Shown here piece by piece: positions 1 through 4,972 of a stretch of DNA of 5,939 nucleotides; within the stretch, counting starts at the first letter, position 1; the number at the start of each line of letters is the position of its first letter. The position numbers were made by a program, and so were the translations under genes. Below the pieces are notes generated by a model. The model saw nothing but the letters and a program-made list of their open reading frames with translations, made no database searches and was not told the origin of the DNA. Source of the DNA: Candidatus Pacearchaeota archaeon (lineage in GTDB: Archaea > Nanobdellota > Nanobdellia > Pacearchaeales > GW2011-AR1); NCBI GenBank assembly GCA_018303895.1, contig JAGVXJ010000024.1:1-5939 (forward strand). The letters are read 5' to 3'.

Positions 1-10
1 TTTTTGTCAT
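1..10 (-). CDS. Possible start of a leftward gene running off the window (partial)
   Basis: On the minus strand an ATG at positions 10-8 opens a frame reading M-T-K before the window ends. The only support is its position: the A of the ATG lies about 25 nt downstream of the centre of a strong TATA element (30-39). That is the same spacing seen at the other promoters in this window and fits a leaderless transcript. Nothing can be said about the product. If real, it is in tandem with the secreted-protein gene to its right, with 92 nt between them. Confidence 0.35.
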
Positions 11-29
11 AATTATTTTTATCGTTTGC

Positions 30-39
30 TTTATATAAA
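30..39 (-). promoter_or_regulatory. Archaeal TATA box, probably for the leftward gene at the window edge
   Basis: TTTATATAAA is a near-ideal archaeal TATA element and is itself palindromic, so its direction is ambiguous. Read on the minus strand, it places transcription start close to the ATG at position 10. Read on the plus strand, it would start near position 60, where only a very short frame (TTG at 61, stop at 97-99) exists. The minus-strand reading is therefore preferred. Confidence 0.45.
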
Positions 40-64
40 TTTTATGTAGGAGATTTAATTTTGG

Positions 65-81
65 AAATATTAAAAATATTT
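65..81 (-). terminator. Possible terminator after the secreted-protein gene
   Basis: A perfect 7-bp inverted repeat (AAATATT, 3-nt spacer, AATATTT) lies about 20 nt past the stop codon of the leftward gene. On the minus strand the stretch between the stop and this repeat is rich in T (TTTTAATAATTTATTTTAG). Archaeal RNA polymerase terminates at T-rich tracts, so this is a reasonable 3' end. However, the local base composition makes such repeats likely by chance. Confidence 0.3.
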
Positions 82-102
82 ACTAAAATAAATTATTAAA
101 AA

Positions 103-987
103 TTATTCAGCTAAACTGCAACCGTTTCCGCTGACACAAATTCCATTTTTGAATTTGTATGTGTAATCATTAAGCTGACCGTCTATGTTTGTTTTTGAAA
201 TAATTGTAGCGTCCAAATCTTCATTGCTCTTGAATTCTGAATAACTGTAAATATCTGTTTCAGATGTCCCTTCCTTGCCATTAGAATTAAATTCAGTCTT
301 GATATAAACATGACATGCTTTTTGTCCATTGTAATCCACAAATCCCAAACTCTTTGCTTCTATAATATTATAGTCATCAACCTGAGCGCTTGCCTGAGTC
401 TGAGAATAAATCTCTGATGCGTAAGAATCATCACACCAGTCTTCATCAATCTCGGAATTTACAGAAGCACTCCCTTCTGTCTCGCTTTCAGAATCAACTG
501 TTGCACTTGATTCACTTGCTAAAAAAACCCACCAAGGTTTGTGCACAGCAATCACTGTGCTGGTTTCAACATCAATATCCATGTAAACATTCATGGTTGT
601 TTTAAAGAGACCAAAAACTCTTGCTTCTTTCTCGGCTGTAACTCTGTAAACCGCCCTTGATTCGCCCTTGACATTTATCTCTACAAGACTGATTTCACAA
701 TTTGAGCAATCCTCAACATCCAACTCGGATTCTGCTTTAGTCCGCGCCTCTTGTGACGACAACTGGACAGAAATTATGTTTCCGTCAGACAAAGAAACAC
801 TGCCTGAACTTTGAGTATTAGAATTAACATTGATCCCAGAATTTACATTAACATCACTTCCTATTTTCGCTCCAGTATCAAGTCCGACATTTGCATTAAG
901 GCTGGTTTCAGCATTCAGACCAACCGCGCTTATGACTGCAAAACCCAAAATAAAAATTAAAAATATGGGCATTGATTTATTTTTCAT
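103..987 (-). CDS. Secreted or membrane-anchored protein with a PepSY-like domain and KPWW motif
   Basis: A 294-residue protein of unknown function, probably outside the membrane. Residues 1-26 form a signal peptide or N-terminal anchor: basic MKNK, a hydrophobic stretch from about 7 to 23, then an A-E junction. Residues 27-70 are low-complexity Asn/Ser/Gly with alternating small hydrophobics. Residues 75-157 look like a PepSY-type fold: a helix starting SSQEARTKAESEL, then strands, with RVFGLF at 123-128, DVETSTVIAV at 139-148 and KPWWVFLA at 150-157. A Ser/Glu linker (158-182) leads to a second region (183-294) with no family I recognise. Six cysteines (94, 97, 185, 225, 284, 290) could form disulfides outside the cell. 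PepSY domains are generally linked to inhibition of peptidases or binding of partners, but no function can be claimed here. The ATG at 987 is supported by a TATA-like element 25 nt upstream and by the signal peptide beginning directly after it. Confidence 0.8.
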   Translation of the reverse strand: MKNKSMPIFLIFILGFAVISAVGLNAETSLNANVGLDTGAKIGSDVNVNSGINVNSNTQSSGSVSLSDGNIISVQLSSQEARTKAESELDVEDCSNCEISLVEINVKGESRAVYRVTAEKEARVFGLFKTTMNVYMDIDVETSTVIAVHKPWWVFLASESSATVDSESETEGSASVNSEIDEDWCDDSYASEIYSQTQASAQVDDYNIIEAKSLGFVDYNGQKACHVYIKTEFNSNGKEGTSETDIYSYSEFKSNEDLDATIISKTNIDGQLNDYTYKFKNGICVSGNGCSLAE

Positions 988-1008
988 AATTGAACCAATA
1001 AAAAAAGG

Positions 1009-1023
1009 TTTTTAAGTTTTCCC
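1009..1023 (-). promoter_or_regulatory. TATA/BRE promoter of the secreted PepSY-like protein gene
   Basis: Read on the minus strand, GGGAAAAC (BRE-like, 1023-1016) is followed by TTAAAAA (1015-1009). The centre lies about 25 nt from the ATG at 987, so transcription would begin at or next to the start codon. It shares the 96-bp intergenic region with the rightward promoter at 1054-1060, so the two genes are divergently transcribed. Confidence 0.5.
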
Positions 1024-1041
1024 TTTGCTGGGAGATACTTC

Positions 1042-1060
1042 AAAAAAGAAAAATTATATA
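1042..1060 (+). promoter_or_regulatory. TATA/BRE promoter of the DUF3096-like small membrane protein gene
   Basis: A purine run (AAAAAAGAAAAA, 1042-1053) precedes TTATATA (1054-1060). The centre of the TATA is about 27 nt upstream of the ATG at 1084, so the transcript is probably leaderless. This supports the short downstream frame as a real gene. Confidence 0.6.
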
Positions 1061-1083
1061 AAGGCAGATTTCCTGGTCTAATT

Positions 1084-1236
1084 ATGGTTGCAATAACTTT
1101 AACAATATCTGCTATTCTTGCGATAATTTTCGGCATAATCATCCTTGTGTGGCCAAAGTCTTTAAATTATATTGTGGCTGCCTGGTTCCTGATTTATGGA
1201 ATCCTGCAATTGTTGTCAGATTTGTTTTTGATATAA
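1084..1236 (+). CDS. 50-residue two-helix membrane protein, DUF3096-like
   Basis: A very short gene encoding 50 residues, almost all hydrophobic. There are two membrane helices (about 4-22 and 28-46) joined by a short loop WPKSLN (23-28). The pattern, a G-I-x-I-L-x-x-P-[KR]-x-L-N-Y-I-V-A-x-[WY] core followed by a second helix with Y-G-I-L, resembles the small membrane family DUF3096, whose members are of similar size and have unknown function. Reality is supported by a good TATA box at leaderless distance, by ATG and stop framing the two-helix unit, and by a gap of only 35 nt to the next gene. It has its own promoter, and the VTT-protein gene downstream may be read from the same transcript as well. 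Family assignment is from memory of the motif, without a profile search. Confidence 0.75.
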   Translation: MVAITLTISAILAIIFGIIILVWPKSLNYIVAAWFLIYGILQLLSDLFLI

Positions 1237-1249
1237 AAAAGATTTATTA
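1235..1249 (+). promoter_or_regulatory. Promoter of the VTT/DedA-like gene
   Basis: A purine stretch (AAAAAAG, about 1236-1241) precedes TTTATTA (1243-1249). The centre lies 26 nt upstream of the ATG at 1272. It overlaps the stop codon of the preceding small gene. It is weaker than the promoters at 1054 and 5796, so read-through from the upstream gene is also possible. Confidence 0.45.
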
Positions 1250-1271
1250 GGCTCTTTTTATTAATTGTTTC

Positions 1272-1883
1272 ATGCAAAAAAATTTATATTATATAGCAGA
1301 AACGTCCAATAAGTATAAAATAAAAGTTTTTCTGACAGGTTTAATTGTGTTTATAATTTTAGTTGGAGTTGTGGTGGTTTTTACAGATACTTTTGGCAGT
1401 TTAGGTTCTAACATCCCATTTATAGAATCTATAAAAAGCGTGGTTATTGAAGAAGTAAAAGCGCTTACGCCTACCGGATTATTCTACACGGGTTTTGCAG
1501 GAGGATTATTTTTTATCCCGCTGCCTCAGGAAATATTTTTTTATTACGGATTACTAAAAGGCAATTCTATGTTTCTCTCTTTGTTAACAGTCAACGCAGG
1601 ATATTTACTCTCTCAAGTTGTTAATTATTATCTTGGTTCAAGGCTGAATAAATTCTTTTTGCATATTGTTTCAAAAAGAAAACTATACAAGGTAAGAAGA
1701 TTCATAAATAAGCAGGGTGGCAAAGGCGTGTTCATTTTCAATTTCCTGCCTCTTCCGGCTCCTGTTTTAACTTTTGGTCTGGGCATCGCCAAATACAACA
1801 TTTACAGATTATTTTTCTATACTATTCTGGGAACTGCATTAAAATATGCATTGATCATTTTATTCTTTTTTATAGTGAATTAA
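1272..1883 (+). CDS. VTT-domain (DedA/SNARE-associated-like) membrane protein
   Basis: A 203-residue integral membrane protein of the VTT superfamily (DedA, TVP38/TMEM64, YqaA). Members act in lipid scrambling or flippase-type transport and in membrane homeostasis; the substrate here is unknown. Hydrophobic segments lie at about 17-39, 70-92, 100-123, 153-175 and 178-202. Family-like features include the re-entrant segment FIPLPQEIFFYYG (81-93, with Glu87), YYLGSRL (119-125), a basic amphipathic stretch (134-148), and FNFLPLPAP (156-164) followed by GLGIAKYNIYRLFFYTILG. The two arginines that flank the proline in classic DedA proteins such as YqjA are Asn157 and Ala163 by my by-eye alignment, which points to the more divergent YqaA/TVP38-like side of the family. 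The ATG is supported by promoter spacing. The stop overlaps the promoter region of the PRC genes. Confidence 0.85.
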   Translation: MQKNLYYIAETSNKYKIKVFLTGLIVFIILVGVVVVFTDTFGSLGSNIPFIESIKSVVIEEVKALTPTGLFYTGFAGGLFFIPLPQEIFFYYGLLKGNSMFLSLLTVNAGYLLSQVVNYYLGSRLNKFFLHIVSKRKLYKVRRFINKQGGKGVFIFNFLPLPAPVLTFGLGIAKYNIYRLFFYTILGTALKYALIILFFFIVN

Positions 1884-1890
1884 TTTATAA
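1884..1890 (+). promoter_or_regulatory. TATA box of the PRC-barrel gene pair
   Basis: TTTATAA begins directly after the stop codon of the VTT gene and is centred 27 nt upstream of the ATG at 1914, as expected for a leaderless transcript. A second promoter-like string, ACCGAAAAAC (1891-1900) followed by TTTATTG (1903-1909), lies just downstream. That string would start transcription inside the gene (near 1932), so it is less likely to be the TATA used. Confidence 0.45.
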
Positions 1891-1913
1891 ACCGAAAAAC
1901 CCTTTATTGAATA

Positions 1914-2402
1914 ATGAAAGATCATCACAGAATAACAAAAAAAGAAAATTCTTTAGACAATACACTTAATCTAGGAAATTCGCTAAATGTAAAAGTGATT
2001 TCAGAAAATGGTTTTATCGTCGGGAAAGCATCTCAAATAAGAATCCATCCAACTAAAATGTGCATTGAAGGAATTTTAGTTTCAAGAGGAATATTCAAAA
2101 AACCTTTGTATATCGGAGTCTCATACATAAAAAGATTGTCTCATGAATCTTTTATTCTAAAAATTAATCCTTCAACTTTGCTAAAAGGAAAAAATGTTGT
2201 GGATACCAATGGGAAAATTCTCGGCAAGGTAAAAAAAATAGTAAGAAAAGAACACGCAAATGATATCAAGGAGCTGGTGGTAAAATCTTTATTAAGAAAA
2301 GAAATAATAATTGCTATCTCAAATATTAAATCTATTGGAGAAAATATTCTTCTCAATTCAAATTATCATGCAAAGCAAAAGCATATCTGGAAAAAATCTT
2401 AA
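1914..2402 (+). CDS. Double PRC-barrel domain protein, first of pair
   Basis: A 162-residue cytosolic protein with no signal or membrane segment. After a polar N-terminal tail (1-22) it contains two copies of a PRC-barrel-like beta unit: residues 24-86 (VKVISENGFIVGKASQIRI ... GVSYIKRL ... ILKINP) and 88-149 (GKNVVDTNGKILGKVKKIV ... AISNIKSIGENILLN). The 'G-x-x-V-x-[DE]-x-x-G-x-x-[IVL]-G-K-V' signature is clear in the second copy and degenerate in the first. PRC-barrel proteins are known from the photosynthetic reaction-centre H subunit, the ribosome-maturation factor RimM and archaeal CdpB cell-division proteins; they usually mediate protein or RNA contacts. The tail (150-162) is basic. The gene overlaps the next PRC gene by 35 nt in another frame, so the two are almost certainly co-expressed and may form a heteromer. 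A specific role cannot be assigned. Confidence 0.8.
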   Translation: MKDHHRITKKENSLDNTLNLGNSLNVKVISENGFIVGKASQIRIHPTKMCIEGILVSRGIFKKPLYIGVSYIKRLSHESFILKINPSTLLKGKNVVDTNGKILGKVKKIVRKEHANDIKELVVKSLLRKEIIIAISNIKSIGENILLNSNYHAKQKHIWKKS

Positions 2403-2844
2403 CAGGACGATAACTTCTGACGACATTTTAGGAAAAGAAGTCATTGATTTAGACGGAAGGTTTATAGGAGTTGTTGAAAAAGTTCTTATTGACCCGATAG
2501 ATCTTGATTTTATCGGAATAGATGTGGATAAAGGTTTTCTGAAAAAAGGGCTCTCCATCGGAAAAAATTATATTGACAGAATTTCTGATGCAGCGATCTT
2601 TCTTAAAATAAGAGTGGTTTATGAGATAAAGGGCATGACTGTCTTTGATAAAATCGGCGCAAAAGTTGGGGTGGTTTCTGACATTGAATTGTTAGGAAAT
2701 AGGAACAAAATAAAAAATATTTATATCCGAAGAGGGGTCATCAAAAAAGACCTTACAGCTCCAGCAGAGTTTATAGAAATAATAGGCCACAATGTTATTC
2801 TTTCAATAAAAAAAGAAAAACTTTTAAGCTACAATAAATCTTAA
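2368..2844 (+). CDS. Double PRC-barrel domain protein, second of pair
   Basis: A 158-residue paralogue of the preceding protein with the same two-unit layout: residues 19-84 (ILGKEVIDLDGRFIGVVEKV ... SIGKNYIDRISDAAIFLKI) and 86-147 (IKGMTVFDKIGAKVGVVSDI ... EFIEIIGHNVILSI). Both copies fit the PRC-barrel pattern better than those of the upstream protein. The ATG at 2368 is chosen over an in-frame TTG at 2311. The TTG would add 19 residues unlike anything in the domain and enlarge the overlap with the upstream gene from 35 to 92 nt. No Shine-Dalgarno site lies at normal distance (a GGAG sits 28 nt upstream), so translation may depend on coupling to the upstream gene. No membrane segment or catalytic motif is visible. 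The partner and role are unknown, though archaeal small PRC-barrel proteins include CdpB-type division factors. Confidence 0.8.
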   Translation: MQSKSISGKNLNRTITSDDILGKEVIDLDGRFIGVVEKVLIDPIDLDFIGIDVDKGFLKKGLSIGKNYIDRISDAAIFLKIRVVYEIKGMTVFDKIGAKVGVVSDIELLGNRNKIKNIYIRRGVIKKDLTAPAEFIEIIGHNVILSIKKEKLLSYNKS

Positions 2845-2861
2845 TGCCTTCGTGAGATTTA
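2835..2861 (+). terminator. Stem-loop across the stop codon of the second PRC gene
   Basis: TAAATCT (2835-2841) pairs with AGATTTA (2855-2861), and the stem extends inward by one G-U and one A-U pair around a loop containing CCTTCG. The stop codon (2842-2844) lies in the stem and loop. No long T-run follows, so this is at best a weak terminator or an mRNA 3'-end structure. Confidence 0.25.
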
Positions 2862-2883
2862 AGAAATGTTATTTGGAATTGAT

Positions 2884-2918
2884 TATTATAATTGTAGCAA
2901 AAAGAAAATTGTTTATTG
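2884..2918 (+). promoter_or_regulatory. Candidate promoter region of the redox operon
   Basis: Two TATA-like elements are present: TATTATA (2884-2890), which would give a leader of about 18 nt before the ATG at 2931, and TTTATTG (2912-2918), preceded by AAAAGAAAAT. The second is only 16 nt from that ATG and would place transcription start inside the annotated gene. The operon promoter is therefore not settled, and this is the only gene start in the window without a clean leaderless arrangement. Confidence 0.35.
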
Positions 2919-2930
2919 AATTAATCTAAG

Positions 2931-4349
2931 ATGAAGACTTCTCCAATAAAAAAGAAAAAACTTTTTTCAGAGATGAGGGATACTCTTAAAAATATTTTGA
3001 GAAGAAGCATATTTTTAAACTATAAAACAGAAATTATAAATCATATGCAAAAAAAAATTATAAGTTATGCAGTTATATTCGCGTTGGCGTTTTTGCCTTC
3101 AATATATTTGTTGATGTTTTCGGAAAATGCTCTTGTTTTCTATAATTTTTCGGGCGCAATGAGAAGTATAGGAAAGATATTTGGATTAGCGGGAATAGTT
3201 TTATTTTCAATTACTTTTCTGCTGAACACGAGGATAAAACTCGTTGAAGAAATGTTTTTTCGGCTCGATAAAACTCTTAATGCTCATCATATTTTTGGAA
3301 CAACTGCCTTTGTGTTCTTATTGTTTCATCCTTTGTTTTTATCAGCGCAGTTTCTCGCTTTTTCAATAAAATCAACTTTAATTTTTCTTATTCCTTTTTC
3401 AAATCCGGCTGTTACTTTTGGGAGTTTGGCTCTGTTGTCTATGACAATAATTTTAATTATAACTTTCTTTGCAAAATGGAAATATCAAAATTGGAAATTT
3501 TCGCATCAACTGTTGGGGGTTTCTTTTATTTTAGCGAGCATTCATGTTTTGCTTATTCCCAGCGACGTGTCAAATGATTTATTTCTAAAAATTTACATAA
3601 TTCTTTTCCTTGCAATCGGGTTGATTTCCTATTCTTACAGGACTGTGTTTTGGAGAGCATTTGTAAAAAGACACGACTATCTTGTAAAAAAAATAAGAAG
3701 ATTAGGGGAAATAACTGAAATTACTCTTGAGCCGTCAGGCAAACCTCTGTCGTTTAAGCCAGGACAATTTGTGTTTGTTAGTTTTAACAAAAGGAAGATG
3801 AAAGAAACTCATCCGTTTACAATAAGCTCTTCGTCATCAGATAAAACACTTATTCTTTCAATAAAAAATCTGGGGGATTATACTTATGAATTAAAAAATA
3901 TGAGGGAAGGAATTAAAGTAAAAATTGAAGGTCCTTACGGCAAATTTTCTTTTATGAATAGCTCTTCAAAAAGATATATATTTATTGCAGGAGGAATTGG
4001 AATCACGCCTTTTTTATCTATGCTGAGAAGCATTGGCGATTCTCCTGAATCTTTTGATTTTGAAGAGATTGCCCTTTTTTATTCTGTGAAAAAAAAGGAA
4101 GAAGCTGTGTTCTTAGATGAACTGAACAAAATCTCTCAAAAGAATAAAAAGATAAAAGTATTTCTTTATGAAAGCGCTAAGAAAGGTCATTTAAATTCTG
4201 AATATATTTTAGAGAACAATAAAGATTTTAAGAAAGCAGAAATATTTATCTGCGGTCCTGCGTCTATGATGAATTCGTTAAAAGAACAATTAATAAATGA
4301 TGGGGTGAATAAACATAAAATAAATCTGGAAGAATTTTCCTTATTATAA
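2931..4349 (+). CDS. Bis-heme transmembrane NAD(P)H oxidoreductase, ferric reductase/NADPH oxidase-like
   Basis: A 472-residue protein with the layout of the ferric reductase/NOX superfamily: about six membrane helices (43-65, 79-98, 118-140, 160-181, 190-211, 218-236), then cytosolic FAD (about 245-342) and NAD(P)H (about 346-472) domains. Heme ligands are visible as paired histidines: His119 or 120 with His133 in helix 3, and His192 with His205 in helix 5, spaced 13-14 apart as expected for two stacked hemes. The flavin motif HPFTISS is at 294-300, GPYGKF at 334-339, the nucleotide-binding AGGIGITP at 353-360, CGP at 441-443 and the C-terminal EEF at 467-469. It should carry electrons from cytosolic NAD(P)H across the membrane to Fe(III), oxygen or a protein acceptor; substrate and NADH/NADPH choice are not readable. 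There are no EF-hands. The cytochrome b5 gene 2 nt downstream is the likely partner. The first 38 residues are basic and polar, and Met15 (2973) or Met39 (3045) are alternative starts. Confidence 0.9.
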   Translation: MKTSPIKKKKLFSEMRDTLKNILRRSIFLNYKTEIINHMQKKIISYAVIFALAFLPSIYLLMFSENALVFYNFSGAMRSIGKIFGLAGIVLFSITFLLNTRIKLVEEMFFRLDKTLNAHHIFGTTAFVFLLFHPLFLSAQFLAFSIKSTLIFLIPFSNPAVTFGSLALLSMTIILIITFFAKWKYQNWKFSHQLLGVSFILASIHVLLIPSDVSNDLFLKIYIILFLAIGLISYSYRTVFWRAFVKRHDYLVKKIRRLGEITEITLEPSGKPLSFKPGQFVFVSFNKRKMKETHPFTISSSSSDKTLILSIKNLGDYTYELKNMREGIKVKIEGPYGKFSFMNSSSKRYIFIAGGIGITPFLSMLRSIGDSPESFDFEEIALFYSVKKKEEAVFLDELNKISQKNKKIKVFLYESAKKGHLNSEYILENNKDFKKAEIFICGPASMMNSLKEQLINDGVNKHKINLEEFSLL

Positions 4350-4351
4350 AA

Positions 4352-4876
4352 ATGAAAAAAACAAAACTTATTTTTTTGGTTGCAGTTATTATTGCTTTGG
4401 TTTTTATAATTGAAATTTTCTTTCTGACTATTTTAATTCCTGAAAAAAATGCAGGGGGTGCAAATTCTTTATCTTCATCAGGCATAACAGATAATCTTGC
4501 TTCAGGAAATTATGCTTCTTTAACTCTAACCTTGGTGGAAGTTGCAAAACATAATTCTCTCACTGACTGCTGGATGATTATCGAGGGTAAAGTTTATGAT
4601 GTAACTTCATTTGCAGGTTCTCACCCCGGAGGCAATAACGAGCTTGTGAAAGGATGCGGTAAGGACGCGACAAGCATATTTAACACCATGGACGGAAAAG
4701 GAAAGAGCCATTCTTCAACAGCAAACTCCCTTTTGTCTTCTTTTTATCTTGGCGATTTAAATCAGGAAGTTTCTGTTAGTGCAATTGAAAATAAAACCGC
4801 TGAATTAAAAAATTCAACAATCCCCAATTTAGACGATGATAATGATGACGACGACGACGATGAAGACGACGATTAG
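4352..4876 (+). CDS. Membrane-anchored cytochrome b5 with polyacidic C-terminal tail
   Basis: A 174-residue protein. Residues 5-30 form one membrane helix after a basic MKKTK start, which should place the rest outside the cell. A flexible Ser/Gly/Asn linker (33-56) leads to a cytochrome b5-like heme domain (about 58-137): LTLVEVAKHNS, DCWMIIEGKVYDVTSF, SHPGG and ATSIF. The two axial heme ligands are His91 (in HPGG) and His120 (in KSHSS). Cys73 and Cys102 are placed so that they could form a disulfide, which suits an extracellular domain. After a linker comes an almost purely Asp/Glu tail (161-174), which could bind cations or a basic partner. The gene starts 2 nt after the stop of the transmembrane reductase, so it is co-transcribed. 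The simplest reading is that this cytochrome accepts electrons from the reductase at the outer membrane face. The start is fixed by the tight gap and the anchor helix. Confidence 0.9.
   Translation: MKKTKLIFLVAVIIALVFIIEIFFLTILIPEKNAGGANSLSSSGITDNLASGNYASLTLTLVEVAKHNSLTDCWMIIEGKVYDVTSFAGSHPGGNNELVKGCGKDATSIFNTMDGKGKSHSSTANSLLSSFYLGDLNQEVSVSAIENKTAELKNSTIPNLDDDNDDDDDDEDDD
4832..4873 (+). repeat. Asp/Glu codon run encoding the acidic tail of the cytochrome b5
   Basis: A 42-nt run of GAT/GAC codons with one AAT and one GAA encodes 14 residues, 12 Asp plus one Asn and one Glu. Mixed use of GAT and GAC argues against a recent pure triplet expansion and for selection on the protein. Its length could still vary between strains by slippage, especially in the GACGACGACGACGAT part. 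Confidence 0.7.
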
Positions 4877-4934
4877 TTTTGATGTTGAAGAAATTTTCTG
4901 CAAAATGCGACATTAAAATCTCTTTAAACCTGAA

Positions 4935-4952
4935 ACCGAAAAACATTTATAA
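4935..4952 (+). promoter_or_regulatory. BRE/TATA promoter of the TrmB-family regulator
   Basis: ACCGAAAAAC (4935-4944, BRE) directly precedes TTTATAA (4946-4952). The TATA centre is 24 nt upstream of the ATG at 4973, so the transcript should begin at or very near the start codon. This is among the best archaeal promoter matches in the window and shows that the regulator has its own promoter, separate from the redox operon. Confidence 0.65.
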
Positions 4953-4972
4953 CTCGTTATCTTAAATATATC

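Noticed and set aside
390..605. Plus-strand 71-codon frame inside the secreted-protein gene
   Set aside because: It lies antisense within a well-supported gene, has no promoter or recognisable domain, and its His/Leu/Ser/Gln-rich composition is typical of an antisense shadow.
830..1015. Plus-strand 61-codon frame across the start of the secreted-protein gene
   Set aside because: It is antisense to the signal peptide and Asn-rich region; no domain or promoter spacing supports it.
2311..2367. Upstream TTG start for the second PRC protein
   Set aside because: It would add 19 residues that read as the out-of-frame shadow of the first gene and enlarge the overlap to 92 nt; the ATG at 2368 gives a normal tail before the first barrel.
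2141..2558. Two minus-strand frames (2141-2356 and 2358-2558) opposite the PRC genes
   Set aside because: Both are antisense to conserved double-barrel proteins and lack any recognisable feature.
2804..2965. Near-identical 22-mers at 2804-2825 and 2944-2965 (20 of 22 matching)
   Set aside because: They consist of A-runs and T-runs encoding Lys-rich stretches in two different proteins. In such AT-rich sequence this is most likely low-complexity coincidence, with no sign of a mobile element or recombination.
4328..4340. Short GGAA/TTCC inverted repeat before the cytochrome b5 start
   Set aside because: It lies inside the C-terminal codons (LEEFS) of the reductase, is only 4 bp, and has no T-run; it is not credible as a terminator or attenuator.
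4264..4485. Minus-strand 73-codon frame across the reductase/cytochrome junction
   Set aside because: It is antisense to the end of the NAD(P)H domain and to the membrane anchor; its hydrophobicity mirrors the AT-rich anchor codons.
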